This document shows, one piece after another, positions 24,982 through 34,095 of a stretch of 64,000 nucleotides of DNA. Source of the DNA: Lachnospiraceae bacterium UBA2864. Lineage in GTDB: Bacteria > Bacillota > Clostridia > Lachnospirales > Lachnospiraceae. The notes beneath the pieces were generated by a model. That model searched no databases. It was given only the letters and a program-made list of their open reading frames with translations, and had not been told where the DNA came from. The stretch lies in assembly GCA_002350525.1 (NCBI GenBank), contig DEFA01000050.1:20322-84321 (forward strand), in the 5' to 3' direction. The translations under genes and the position numbers were made by a program. Position 1 is the first letter of the stretch, and the number at the start of each line of letters is the position of its first letter.

Positions 24982-25049
24982 CGCTTCGCGTATGTTCTGC
25001 ACTTTGCTTTGCCCGTTCAGGAATCCTTCGCGTTGCTCAGGAGCATCGA
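24982..25049 (-). repeat. Multi-hairpin repeat element, copy B, overlapping the uxaB 3' end
   Basis: Read on the minus strand, these 68 bases align without gaps to the core of the element at 11612-11750, with 59 of 68 positions identical by my count (shared blocks include tcgatgctcc, ggattcctg and aagtgcagaacatacgcgaa). The last 33 bases at the right side are the final ten codons and stop of uxaB; the rest is the uxaB-uxaA spacer. Confidence 0.85.
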
Positions 25050-26510
25050 TAACGCGCGTCTCGGACTTTCTGCGATCTCCTTTACAAGGCAGGCTACCCT
25101 TTGTTCGGATAAACCCGCTTCACTCAGATTTCTTCCCCACAATTCTTTCTCGGACATAACTCTCTTCACGTAATCTTCTATGTCCAAAACCGCAGCGTTT
25201 TCGAATATCTTCTTTACCTTATCCTCATCCCTTATCTCATACGGAACTTCCTTACCGTTACATATTCTCTTCCCGACGAGGCGTCCCTCTTCATCACGAC
25301 CGGCCCTGTAAAATGCAAGAAGCGCCGCGAATGAAAAAAGCATTTTTTCAGGCACTTTTCCGAACATATCAATGTAATCCAGCATGGCAGGCATACATCT
25401 TGTCTTCCACTTTGATATACTGTTAAGTGCTATGGCTGATAACTCATGCCTGATATACGGATTCTTAAATCTCGCGATCACCGAATCCGCAAAACTTTCC
25501 GATTCGGTCTTATCCATATCAAGTGTAGGTATCACTTCTTCTTTCAGAAGTCCGTTCACAAAATCATATATCGTTTTATCCGACATAGCCTGCGATACCG
25601 TATCATATCCCATCAGATAAGCAGCCGGCACAAATGATGTGTGAGCTCCGTTAAGTATCCTGACTTTTCTTTTCTTATACGGCTTTATATCATTTACATA
25701 TAAGACCGGAAGACCCGCTTTATGCAGCGGAAACTCATCGCTTATATCCTTCTTTGGCTCAATGACCCATAATCCGAAAGATTCTCCGGTCACTATCAGT
25801 TCATCCTTATAACCCCACTCTTCCCAGAGACTTTCGGCTTCTTCCGCCGGGTATCCCGATATGATACGGTCCACCAGTGTCGAGCAGAATATGCACGCTT
25901 CCTCTATCCAATCGATAAATTTCTTTTCGAGATCCCACAGATCCGCAAGCCTTAATATACATCTCTTTAACTCTGCTCCGTTATCATCGATCAGTTCCAC
26001 CGGAATAATGACAACTCCCTTTTCTCTGTCTGCTTCAAACGTCTTATATCTCAGGTACAGAAATTTGGCAAGCTTGCCGGGAAAGCTTGCCGGAGGATCA
26101 GATGAGAATTTATCACTGCTATCAAATACTATCCCGGCTTCTGTTGTATTTGAAATTATAAATCTTAGATCGGCATCTTTCGCCAGTTCCATAAACCTGT
26201 CATAGTCATCATAACAGGAGTATGCTTCAGATACGCAGCTTATCACCCTGTTACATATTCCTTCTTCCCCTCGCAGTGAAGTAGTATATAAACAGTTCTG
26301 TTCTTCAAATGCTTTTGATAAAGAACCCTTTCTCGGCTTAACTATGATGACCTCGGCATTCATGACTTTCTCATCATTCGCCTTATCTATCATTTCATCT
26401 ACAAACCCTCTCAGAAAATTACCTTCCCCGAATTGAAGTATCTTAACCTTTTTTCCTTCCGTTTTATCACTACTGCCCTTTTCGCTCATATATTCTCTTA
26501 TATTTTTCAT
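25017..26510 (-). CDS. uxaB: Tagaturonate reductase (altronate oxidoreductase)
   Basis: Reduces D-tagaturonate to D-altronate with NADH. The 497-residue protein is of the mannitol-dehydrogenase-like family: the N-terminal Rossmann part reads VKILQFGEGNFLRGFVDEMI, and the central VRILNGAHTSFVPAAYLMGY is the catalytic-region signature. The ATG at 26510 follows GGAAG; a TTG two codons earlier is less likely. The last ten residues, SMLLSNAKDS, and the stop lie wholly inside a repeat element, so the C-terminus has probably been replaced. First gene of the five-gene operon, with a clear promoter and operator upstream. Confidence 0.94.
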   Translation of the reverse strand: MKNIREYMSEKGSSDKTEGKKVKILQFGEGNFLRGFVDEMIDKANDEKVMNAEVIIVKPRKGSLSKAFEEQNCLYTTSLRGEEGICNRVISCVSEAYSCYDDYDRFMELAKDADLRFIISNTTEAGIVFDSSDKFSSDPPASFPGKLAKFLYLRYKTFEADREKGVVIIPVELIDDNGAELKRCILRLADLWDLEKKFIDWIEEACIFCSTLVDRIISGYPAEEAESLWEEWGYKDELIVTGESFGLWVIEPKKDISDEFPLHKAGLPVLYVNDIKPYKKRKVRILNGAHTSFVPAAYLMGYDTVSQAMSDKTIYDFVNGLLKEEVIPTLDMDKTESESFADSVIARFKNPYIRHELSAIALNSISKWKTRCMPAMLDYIDMFGKVPEKMLFSFAALLAFYRAGRDEEGRLVGKRICNGKEVPYEIRDEDKVKKIFENAAVLDIEDYVKRVMSEKELWGRNLSEAGLSEQRVACLVKEIAESPRRALSMLLSNAKDS

Positions 26511-26548
26511 GATCAACTTCCAATCTTGTAATTTTTAGCACATTTTTG

Positions 26549-26562
26549 TGTAAGTGCTTACA
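26549..26562. promoter_or_regulatory. LacI-type operator of the uxaB operon
   Basis: TGTAAGTGCTTACA, an almost perfect palindrome six bases downstream of the uxaB -10 box. The reverse complement of the same 14 bases occurs at 35582-35595 in the importer promoter. Confidence 0.75.
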
Positions 26563-26568
26563 TTTTTG

Positions 26569-26597
26569 ATTTTACATCTACATTCTTGATAAGTCAA
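26569..26597 (-). promoter_or_regulatory. Promoter of uxaB-uxaA-rhaB-rhaA-rhaD
   Basis: On the minus strand TTGACT (26597-26592), a 17-base spacer and TAAAAT (26574-26569); the operator lies at the expected transcription start. Confidence 0.7.
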
Positions 26598-26619
26598 CAC
26601 ATTCCCAAATTATTAATAC

Positions 26620-26648
26620 TTGTAAAAATGTCGAAAATGGTGTAATAT
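26620..26648 (+). promoter_or_regulatory. Promoter of the LacI-type gene and uxaC
   Basis: TTGTAA (26620-26625), a 17-base spacer and TAATAT (26643-26648), pointing towards the LacI-type gene; a second operator-like palindrome follows directly. Confidence 0.6.
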
Positions 26649-26650
26649 CA

Positions 26651-26664
26651 TGTAAACGGTTACA
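26651..26664. promoter_or_regulatory. LacI-type operator of the regulator gene
   Basis: TGTAAACGGTTACA, with the same outer arms (TGTAA/TTACA) as the uxaB operator and a CG-containing centre, placed at the predicted transcription start; this suggests autoregulation. Confidence 0.65.
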
Positions 26665-26712
26665 CTATGGTGGATAGTATATTTTTACGATCACAGAAGG
26701 GGACGATCGACT

Positions 26713-27735
26713 ATGAATATTTATGATATTTCAAAACTTGCAGGTGTTTCTACGGCAACCGTATCTCGTGTTATCAACGGCTTTGATAACGTAAAACCCG
26801 CTACGCGCAACAAGGTTTTAAGCGTTATGGCCAGTCAGGGCTATACTCCAAACGCATTTGCCAGAGGGCTCGGTCTCAACACCATGAAGTCCATCGGAAT
26901 AATGTGTGCGGATTCATCGGATATGTACCTTGCAAAAGCCGTATATTTCATAGAAAGAGATCTGCGCGAGGCAGGATATCACTGCATACTTACATGTACG
27001 GGTTATAACAGGGACAGCCAGCGACAGGCACTTTCTTCGCTTATGTCACAGCATGTAGACTGCATCATACTCGTCGGTTCTACCTTTATAGATAAAGATA
27101 ACAAAAACAACAAGTACATCTACGATGCATCTTCCACCGTACCGATCATGATGTTGAATGCCGCGCTCGAACATAAGGGTATCTACTGCGTACTCTGTGA
27201 TGATTACACCGCGACCCAGACCGCAACACTTGATCTTATCGACAGCGGCCGAAGAGACATACTGTATCTGTTTAATTCATATTCGTATTCCGCCGAGAAG
27301 AAATCCTCCGGATACAGATCAGCCTTCGAGTTAAGGAATATGACCTGTGACGAACGCTATCTTCAGTTCTTCAACGGATCATCTCAGGATATCGAAGGTG
27401 TATGCAGTTTTGTGAATAACCTTCATGAAAAGGGGCTCAATTTCGATGCAGTACTTGCATCAGATGATTTCCTTGCGGTCGGAGCACTGAAATATGCCAT
27501 AAGAAAAGGCATCCGTGTTCCTGCCGAATTATCTGTGATCGGATATAACAATTCCATACTCACAAACTGCTCCGAACCGGAATTATCTTCCATAGATAAC
27601 CATCTTGAACTGCTCTGTCAGAATCTCGTTAAGATATGTATCGGAACTCTTTCGGGAGAATCCATGCCTCAAAAGACGGTATTCGGCGGAGAACTGGTTC
27701 ATAAAAAAACTACACTTCGTATAGAAAAGGAATAA
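26713..27735 (+). CDS. LacI family repressor of uronate genes
   Basis: A 340-residue regulator with the LacI helix-turn-helix at the start (MNIYDISKLAGVSTATVSRV) and a periplasmic-binding-protein-like effector domain from about residue 60 (SIGIMCADSSDMYLAKAVYF). It stands between uxaB and uxaC and is followed by uxaC after four bases, so it most likely senses a galacturonate-pathway sugar acid and represses both directions. Family members act as dimers on palindromes like the two in the intergenic region. The ATG lies downstream of AGGGGACG. The effector is unknown. Confidence 0.9.
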   Translation: MNIYDISKLAGVSTATVSRVINGFDNVKPATRNKVLSVMASQGYTPNAFARGLGLNTMKSIGIMCADSSDMYLAKAVYFIERDLREAGYHCILTCTGYNRDSQRQALSSLMSQHVDCIILVGSTFIDKDNKNNKYIYDASSTVPIMMLNAALEHKGIYCVLCDDYTATQTATLDLIDSGRRDILYLFNSYSYSAEKKSSGYRSAFELRNMTCDERYLQFFNGSSQDIEGVCSFVNNLHEKGLNFDAVLASDDFLAVGALKYAIRKGIRVPAELSVIGYNNSILTNCSEPELSSIDNHLELLCQNLVKICIGTLSGESMPQKTVFGGELVHKKTTLRIEKE

Positions 27736-27739
27736 CAAG

Positions 27740-29158
27740 ATGAAACAATTTATGGATGAGGACTTTCTGCTCACTACAGAAACTGCATCAAAGCTTTATC
27801 ATGAATTTGCCGAAAATGTACCTATCATCGACTATCACTGCCATATAAGTCCAAAGGAAATATCGGAAAACAGACATTTTAGTAACATCACCGAAGTCTG
27901 GCTTGGCGGTGACCATTATAAATGGCGTTTCATGCGATCATGCGGCATAGATGAAAGATTTATAACAGGTGATGCAAGCGACAAAGAAAAATTCATGAAG
28001 TGGGCCGAATGTCTTTCCAAAGCAATAGGAAATCCGCTTTACCATTGGAGTCATCTGGAACTCCAAAGATACTTCAGCTTCCGTAAACCTCTGAGTGCGA
28101 AAACCGCAGAGGAAGCATGGGAAGTCTGCAATGAAGTTTTAAACAGACCTGATATGGGTGTGAGGAATATCATTAAAAATTCCAACGTTACTCTTATCTG
28201 TACCACGGATGATCCTATAGATTCTCTTATATATCACGATTCGATAAAAGCAGATGACTCCTTTGATGTAAAGGTTCTTCCGGCATGGCGTCCCGATAAA
28301 GCCATGAATATCGAAAAGGATGATTACCTCACATATATAAAGGCACTCGAAGATGCGAGCCGTACCGGCATACATACCTTTTCTGATCTAATAAATGCAC
28401 TTAAGATAAGAATGGATTACTTTGCGGAAAGAGGCTGCATCGTATCGGATCACGCACTTCAGTATGTAATGTACGCTCCGGCTCCCGCCACTGAGATTGA
28501 ACGCATCTTTACTTCGCGAATTAACGGTTCGGCCGTAACACGTGAAGAGGAGCTTAAATTCAAATATGCTTTTATGCAGGCAATGGCCGCCGAGTATTCA
28601 AAGAGAGGCTGGATCATGCAGCTTCACTATGGATGCAAGAGAGACAACAACAAACTTAAGTATGATGTATTCGGTCCTGATTCCGGTTTTGACAGCATAT
28701 ATAACTATGCACCATCCAATGAGCTTGCGGATTTCCTCAATGCTCTTGAAGAAAAGCACAGTCTGCCTAAGACCATCTTGTACAGTCTGAATCCTGTGGA
28801 TAACGCATCCATCGGAACCATACTCGGATGTTTTCAGGATTCTACAGCTGTGTCAAAGATTCAGCAGGGAAGCGCATGGTGGTTTAATGATCATAAGTCC
28901 GGCATGGAAGAACAGCTTCGTTCCCTTGCCAACCTCGGTAACCTTTCCGGGTTTGTGGGAATGCTGACCGACTCAAGATCTTTCCTGTCTTACACAAGGC
29001 ACGAATATTTCAGACGTATTCTCTGTAATATGTTCGGAAACCTGGTGGAAAGCGGTGAATATCCGGATGACTACGATACTCTCGGAGCAATAGTTAAAAA
29101 TATCTGTTACAACAACTGTATCAACTATTTTAACTTTCCGGTGAATCCGATTTCCTGA
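27740..29158 (+). CDS. uxaC: Glucuronate/galacturonate isomerase
   Basis: Interconverts D-galacturonate with D-tagaturonate (and D-glucuronate with D-fructuronate), the first step of the pathway finished by UxaB and UxaA. The 472-residue metal-dependent TIM-barrel of the amidohydrolase superfamily has the metal-ligand start VPIIDYHCHISPKEI and family wording such as WLGGDHYKWRFMRSCGI and GMLTDSRSFLSYTRHEYFRR. It is cotranscribed with the LacI regulator and reads away from the uxaB operon. A terminator follows. Confidence 0.97.
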   Translation: MKQFMDEDFLLTTETASKLYHEFAENVPIIDYHCHISPKEISENRHFSNITEVWLGGDHYKWRFMRSCGIDERFITGDASDKEKFMKWAECLSKAIGNPLYHWSHLELQRYFSFRKPLSAKTAEEAWEVCNEVLNRPDMGVRNIIKNSNVTLICTTDDPIDSLIYHDSIKADDSFDVKVLPAWRPDKAMNIEKDDYLTYIKALEDASRTGIHTFSDLINALKIRMDYFAERGCIVSDHALQYVMYAPAPATEIERIFTSRINGSAVTREEELKFKYAFMQAMAAEYSKRGWIMQLHYGCKRDNNKLKYDVFGPDSGFDSIYNYAPSNELADFLNALEEKHSLPKTILYSLNPVDNASIGTILGCFQDSTAVSKIQQGSAWWFNDHKSGMEEQLRSLANLGNLSGFVGMLTDSRSFLSYTRHEYFRRILCNMFGNLVESGEYPDDYDTLGAIVKNICYNNCINYFNFPVNPIS

Positions 29159-29204
29159 CAAAACTTACTAAACTTCCTACATATATATACCAAACTTCCT
29201 ACAC

Positions 29205-29246
29205 AAAAAGCTGCTGCAATGACTCACATCATTGCAACAGCTTTTT
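29205..29246. terminator. Bidirectional terminator after uxaC
   Basis: AAAAAGCTG.TGCAATG and CATTGCA.CAGCTTTTTT form a 16-bp stem with one mismatch, with A- and T-tracts on both sides; serves uxaC and the convergent hydrolase gene. Upstream, three AAACTTMCTA copies at 29161-29200 are unexplained. Confidence 0.85.
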
Positions 29247-30643
29247 TACAATTCAATAACTTTTATTATCTCTCCGTTTAAATCCGTAATGATTTTTACA
29301 TCTGCTTTTGTTTCAAATATAACTCTTCCGTCAATGCTGCCGCAGGATCCGGAATGAGTATTCTCAACTCTGTAAACATGTTCTCCGAGATACTGCTCAT
29401 AGGTACTTTCTATTCCGGTAGAACATCCCCAATAAAGCTGCATCCTCTCCCTGTGAACGCCATACATTCTCGATACATATTCCATTACGGAAAGCATTGC
29501 CGGTCCGTATGAATCAATCTGACCTTCGAGCGATACTTTGGAAATCCTGCCCGTGAAAGGATCGAACTGCTGTACAAACTTACATTCATCCTTCAGTGCA
29601 TCTATAAGGCACTTACCGAGTTTCGGAATAAGGCTGTCATACCCGTAATTCTCCAATGCTCTGATGGCTCTCTGGTAGGTCAGAGCTTCACACTGCCCGC
29701 TCCAATTGTTTGTGGAAATGTTTCTGAACAGAGAATCACTTACCGCAACAGAAGGAAGCGGCATCCTTGTCCAGAATTCCTCAGGATTCAGTAAATGTCT
29801 CTTTACAAACGCATCTGCCATATCCCTGTCTATACTGTTCCAGTACATCGCCCGGAGTGTATTATGATACATTACCGGAAGCTCAAAATGATTCTTGTCC
29901 CTGTCAAAGCATGTTCCGCGCTCTTCGCTCCACAGATATTCCCGTATCTTCTTTTTTATCAGTTCCGCTTTTTCCTGCCAGGATTCCGCAAGCCTTTCCT
30001 TACCGAGTATACGGCTTATCTCAGCAAGAGTTTCACGTGCCGAATAAGAATAACTCATTATATCAAGAGATGCCATCGGTACTATCCTGCATCCCTCCGG
30101 AGGATATTCCTCCGACCAGGCATCCGGAGAATCCATATATCTTAAAGCATTATCTTCTCCCGTGTCATATTTACACCAGGATTCCAAACAACCGTCTCCA
30201 TCACTGTCCCTGACTCTCCACAGATATTCATCGAATCTTTCAAGTGTCGAATAAAGCAGATCCAGATAATCCGGTCCCGGAGCCGCTATATAGTACATAT
30301 TAAGTGCCGGAGCCGGAAAACAAAATCCCTGAAACTTATTAAACTGCGGAATCACTCTGCCATCTTCATATGCTATGGATCCCGGAATTCTTCCGTCTTC
30401 TCTTATATGCTCCATAAACATAAGCTGATTGTTAAGACCTACTTCTGTATTTCTCTTGGCATACATTTCTCCGCCCATCGGCTGAGTTTCAAGCCATATC
30501 TTTTCGTAACCTCCGCCCTCCACCAGAACCTTTCTTCCCGAAAAATCTCTGATGTTCGGCAGACATTTTCTCTCGGCCTCATCATACAGATGCTTGACCG
30601 AAGTATCTTCTGTGTCAAATACTACTCTAGCCTCGTTATTCAC
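29246..30643 (-). CDS. (alpha/alpha)6-barrel glycoside hydrolase-like protein
   Basis: A 465-residue soluble protein that reads like the MGH1-like/GH63-related hydrolases: WSGQCEALTYQRAIRALENY, DSDGDGCLESWCKYDTGEDN and LTYQRAI-type helices with paired acidic residues. DGDGCLESWCKYDTGEDN probably holds one catalytic acid. There is no signal peptide, so it acts inside the cell. It starts with GTG at 30643, inside the end of the GH43 gene (8-base overlap), with AGGGG upstream, so the two are translationally coupled. Together with the GH43 enzyme and importer it should trim imported oligosaccharides; its substrate cannot be named from sequence alone. Confidence 0.7.
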   Translation of the reverse strand: MNNEARVVFDTEDTSVKHLYDEAERKCLPNIRDFSGRKVLVEGGGYEKIWLETQPMGGEMYAKRNTEVGLNNQLMFMEHIREDGRIPGSIAYEDGRVIPQFNKFQGFCFPAPALNMYYIAAPGPDYLDLLYSTLERFDEYLWRVRDSDGDGCLESWCKYDTGEDNALRYMDSPDAWSEEYPPEGCRIVPMASLDIMSYSYSARETLAEISRILGKERLAESWQEKAELIKKKIREYLWSEERGTCFDRDKNHFELPVMYHNTLRAMYWNSIDRDMADAFVKRHLLNPEEFWTRMPLPSVAVSDSLFRNISTNNWSGQCEALTYQRAIRALENYGYDSLIPKLGKCLIDALKDECKFVQQFDPFTGRISKVSLEGQIDSYGPAMLSVMEYVSRMYGVHRERMQLYWGCSTGIESTYEQYLGEHVYRVENTHSGSCGSIDGRVIFETKADVKIITDLNGEIIKVIEL

Positions 30644-32180
30644 CCTTAATTTCCCCTATACTCCAATAGCCGAACTCGGCTACGGCCTTCTTTTCAAGCA
30701 TATCATGCACATACATTCCGAAATGTGCTCCGGTAAAACCTCTGCAATGTTCATCGGTAAGTAATCCCGTGCATCCCTTCTCTTCTATCTCCTTAAGTAT
30801 TCCGTGTTGTTCATAATAAAATGTGATATCGATCCCGTCCGTTTTTATTCCGAGTTTGATCTCTCCGTCATCTATATCAACCGGAGTTATCATATCGGTA
30901 ATATCACCCTTATCGCTTTTTAAAAGAACGAGTACCGGTCTTCCGTCTTCTGAAACGGTCTTTCCCCATATATAGAAATTAAGGTTATCATATATATAGG
31001 TTATACCGGCAAGTTCCTCATAATGATGAGGTTCAAAATCCATAACCGTTTCCGCCCTGCATGACACGGTCTGCTGTCTTGTTGCAAGTAAAGATACATG
31101 ATGAAGTGAATTCAGTGATTCTTCGCCTCTTATCCTCATTTTGTTCCGGGATACATCAATACTTGCAAACTCGTTATAATCCCATCGAAGAGATGAGTAT
31201 ATATTCTTTATCTCTGTTTCATCGAAATGATCCGTAAAGTCAGATACCGATTCCGTGTTCTTACATTCTTTAACCGATTTCGGTTCTTCCGTTTCTTCCA
31301 TACCGAATCTTGTTCCGTGTTTTGTTCTGAACCATCCGTTTTCATCCTGCTCCATAGCCTGAATTGCGGTCTCTCTCCCGAGCAGACAGCCGTTTATAGC
31401 TTTCACCGGCCTTGAACAGAGATGAACCATATACCATTCATGGTCAGGAGTCTCAACTATATCGGCATGTCCGCATTTCTGCAGAACTCCGTCTCTGTCG
31501 GATGTAAGCACCGGATTATCCGGGCAGGTTACGTAAGGACCGTATACGCTTGCAGCTCCTGCCATTGTCACACAGTGTTCGTAACCCGTACCGCCTTCTG
31601 CCGCAATCAGATAATATCTGTCTTTGATATGATAGATGTGCGGTCCTTCCAGACAACCTATTCCCGAACCGTGATAAACCTCCGTACGTTCTCCGAGCGG
31701 CATCAGGCTGTCGGGATCAAGTTCCTGTACGGTTATTCCCTTAAATCCGTTGATCATATTTACGAGATATTTTTTTCCGTCCGTATCGTGGAACAGTGAC
31801 GGATCAAATCCTATGCTGTTAAGATAGACCGGATCCGACCAGTCACCATATATATCTTCTGTCCATACCACATAATTATTGGTATTGTAAAATCTTCCTT
31901 TTTTAGTTTTTACATCGGTATAAACCAGATAAAACCTTTTACCGTCATAGCTGAGGCACGGAGCCCATACACCGCCCGATGGCGGATCGCCTATCAGATT
32001 TATCTGACTTTCCCTTCTGAGAGGAGACCGTATCTGTGTCCAGTTCTTTAGATCATGCGACTCAAACAACCTGACTCCCGGCCACCATTCAAAGGTGGAC
32101 GTAGCTATATAATATGTGTCATTTACCCTTATTATACTCGGATCCGGACAAAACCCTCTCAGTATCGGATTCTTTATCAT
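30636..32180 (-). CDS. GH43 beta-xylosidase/arabinofuranosidase, intracellular
   Basis: A 514-residue five-bladed propeller hydrolase. The start FCPDPSIIRVNDTYYIATST with FEWWPGV is typical of two-domain GH43 beta-xylosidases (subfamilies 11/12 by eye). The three catalytic acids fit Asp in FCPDPSI, Asp in GFDPSLFHD and Glu in CLEGPHIY. Residues from about 325 form the C-terminal beta-sandwich (GH43_C2/DUF1349-like) that shapes the active site. No signal peptide, so it acts on imported xylo- or arabino-oligosaccharides. The ATG at 32180 follows AAGGGTG. It lies downstream of the ABC permeases in one operon. Confidence 0.88.
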   Translation of the reverse strand: MIKNPILRGFCPDPSIIRVNDTYYIATSTFEWWPGVRLFESHDLKNWTQIRSPLRRESQINLIGDPPSGGVWAPCLSYDGKRFYLVYTDVKTKKGRFYNTNNYVVWTEDIYGDWSDPVYLNSIGFDPSLFHDTDGKKYLVNMINGFKGITVQELDPDSLMPLGERTEVYHGSGIGCLEGPHIYHIKDRYYLIAAEGGTGYEHCVTMAGAASVYGPYVTCPDNPVLTSDRDGVLQKCGHADIVETPDHEWYMVHLCSRPVKAINGCLLGRETAIQAMEQDENGWFRTKHGTRFGMEETEEPKSVKECKNTESVSDFTDHFDETEIKNIYSSLRWDYNEFASIDVSRNKMRIRGEESLNSLHHVSLLATRQQTVSCRAETVMDFEPHHYEELAGITYIYDNLNFYIWGKTVSEDGRPVLVLLKSDKGDITDMITPVDIDDGEIKLGIKTDGIDITFYYEQHGILKEIEEKGCTGLLTDEHCRGFTGAHFGMYVHDMLEKKAVAEFGYWSIGEIKGE

Positions 32181-32226
32181 AGTTTACACCCTTATTCTTA
32201 TAGTCTTAAACCTTATGCTTACAGTT

Positions 32227-33078
32227 TTAAACCTTAAGTCCGCTCGCACCTATACCTTCCACAAGTCTCTTGTTGAATATCATAAATATAACGAATACAG
32301 GTATAAGTGATAAAGTTGACATCGCGAACATTGCACCATAATCCGTCTTGGAAGCCGCATCCGCAAACATCTTTATAGCAAGTGAAGCTGTATATGATTC
32401 AGGCTTGCTGAGATAAAGCAGAGGACCCATATAATCATCCCATTTCCAATAAAACTGGATGATCACTGTGGTAACTATAGACGGTTTAAGCAGCGGTAAT
32501 ATTATATTAGCATAAACAGCATACTTACTGCATCCGTCAATTGTCGCCGCTTCGTCAAGTTCCCTCGGAATACCCTTCATGAACTGCATCATCTGATATA
32601 TAAAGAATGCCTGTCCGCAGAAATACGGAAGTATAAGAGGTACATAACTGTTGGCAAGTCCGAGCTTATACCATATAAGGAATGAAGGGATCATAATAAC
32701 CTGACCCGGAAGCATCATGGTTACAAGCATACATGTAAACCAAAACTTTCTTCCTCTGAAGTTTATTCTGGAAAATGCATATGCAACAAGAGATGAACTG
32801 ATTACAGTTCCGAAAGTCGCGATACTCGTTATTACAAATGAGTTAAAGAAGAATCTTGCAAATGAGATTCCGCTGAATCCTTTCCATCCCGTAACATAAT
32901 TACTCAGCTTGAAATTCTTCGGAATAAGACTAAGTGAGCCTCTGAGTATCTCTGAATTATCTTTAAAAGAACCGGATATCATCCAGAGAACCGGATATAT
33001 CATGATAAAGCCCAGAATTATGATTGCCACATGGAATATTACCGACTTAATATTGTTTTTTACTCTTATATTATTCAT
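32227..33078 (-). CDS. Sugar ABC transporter permease (MalG/UgpE type)
   Basis: A 283-residue inner-membrane permease with six predicted helices and the conserved cytoplasmic loop IPRELDEAATIDGCSKYAVY (EAA motif) that contacts the ATPase. PKNFKLSNYVTGWKG and a C-terminal FNKRLVEGIGASGLKV are typical of carbohydrate-uptake permeases of the CUT1 class. Its start overlaps the upstream permease stop by one base (TAATG). The ATPase is not in this window; CUT1 importers of clostridia often share one MsmK-like ATPase encoded elsewhere. Confidence 0.93.
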   Translation of the reverse strand: MNNIRVKNNIKSVIFHVAIIILGFIMIYPVLWMISGSFKDNSEILRGSLSLIPKNFKLSNYVTGWKGFSGISFARFFFNSFVITSIATFGTVISSSLVAYAFSRINFRGRKFWFTCMLVTMMLPGQVIMIPSFLIWYKLGLANSYVPLILPYFCGQAFFIYQMMQFMKGIPRELDEAATIDGCSKYAVYANIILPLLKPSIVTTVIIQFYWKWDDYMGPLLYLSKPESYTASLAIKMFADAASKTDYGAMFAMSTLSLIPVFVIFMIFNKRLVEGIGASGLKV

Positions 33079-33998
33079 TATTCATCACTTCCTTCGCCAA
33101 GCACCCAGAACTTTGAAGTTCTGAATATGAAATATGTTATGATACTCATCACAACCAGCATAACCCAGCTCATCGCACAGGCATATCCCATATGATTGTA
33201 TTTAAATGCCTGATTATAAACATTGAGTGCATACATCATAGTACCATTGTTCGGACCGCCCGCTGTGATAATGAATGCCTGAGTGAATGCCATAAACGCC
33301 TGTATTGTCTGCATTACAAGGTTATAGAGAATAATCGGTGACAGACAAGGAAGTGTAATCCCCTTGAACATCTGCCATCCGCCGGCGCCGTCTATCTTTG
33401 CGGCTTCATAATATACCGAAGGTATTTCTTTCAGTCCCGCAGCAAAGATGATCATAGATGAACCGAACTGCCATACTGTCATAAATATCAGCGGATAGAG
33501 AGCAAGTTTCTCATCTCCGAACCAGTTGATCGTATTCAGTCCCATGCCGGCAAGTACAGAATTAAACAGTCCCTTTCTTGCAAACAGCTGCTTCCATACA
33601 AGTGCTACCGCTACACTTCCTCCGATGAGTGAAGGAAGATAGTAGAATGATCTGTATAAGGTAACGAGTTTACTGTTCTTGGTAAGGAAAAATGCAACCA
33701 TAAGCGCAAATGCAAGTTTAAGCGGAACAGATATAAAAACGTACTTAAGAGTTATTCCCAGCGACTTGATGAAAACCTCATCATGAAACAACTGTACGAA
33801 ATTAGCCCCTCCGACAAAGACAGCAGTTTTGTTTCCCATGGAATAATCCGTAAATGCATAATAGAACGATGTAATTATCGGGATAAGTGAGAAACATATA
33901 AATCCGAATATAAACGGAAAAGCAAATATATTTCCTGCTATCTGCTTATTATTAACAAATCTTGAAAAAACGGATGTACGTCCTGTCCTTTTCGACAT
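33078..33998 (-). CDS. Sugar ABC transporter permease (MalF/UgpA type)
   Basis: A 306-residue permease with six predicted helices and the EAA loop IPSVYYEAAKIDGAGGWQMF. The start (NNKQIAGNIFAFPFIFGFIC) is typical of the UgpA/LplB class. The ATG at 33998 lies nine bases after GGAGGGG, whereas the ATG at 34007 touches that site. It is the middle gene between the binding protein and the second permease. Confidence 0.93.
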   Translation of the reverse strand: MSKRTGRTSVFSRFVNNKQIAGNIFAFPFIFGFICFSLIPIITSFYYAFTDYSMGNKTAVFVGGANFVQLFHDEVFIKSLGITLKYVFISVPLKLAFALMVAFFLTKNSKLVTLYRSFYYLPSLIGGSVAVALVWKQLFARKGLFNSVLAGMGLNTINWFGDEKLALYPLIFMTVWQFGSSMIIFAAGLKEIPSVYYEAAKIDGAGGWQMFKGITLPCLSPIILYNLVMQTIQAFMAFTQAFIITAGGPNNGTMMYALNVYNQAFKYNHMGYACAMSWVMLVVMSIITYFIFRTSKFWVLGEGSDE

Positions 33999-34036
33999 AA
34001 TGACCATCCCCTCCTTAAATATCCTTTTTCAAAGTT

Positions 34037-34068
34037 ACAGGTACACTCTCCGAAGAAAGTGTACCTGT
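34037..34068 (-). terminator. Intraoperonic hairpin between binding-protein and permease genes
   Basis: ACAGGTACACT and AGTGTACCTGT pair in an 11-bp stem with a ten-base loop and no strong U-tract. Hairpins here in sugar ABC operons usually lower permease expression relative to the binding protein. Confidence 0.6.
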
Positions 34069-34095
34069 GCCCTACGTAGTATGTATTGATCGGTA

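Noticed and set aside
29161..29200. Three AAACTTMCTA copies between uxaC and its terminator
   Set aside because: Short, AT-rich, unevenly spaced (9 and 22 bases) and downstream of both genes; not enough to claim a binding site.
32206..32236. TTAAACCTTA direct repeat, 21 bases apart, between GH43 and a permease gene
   Set aside because: Two short AT-rich copies within an operon; could be chance and has no associated promoter.
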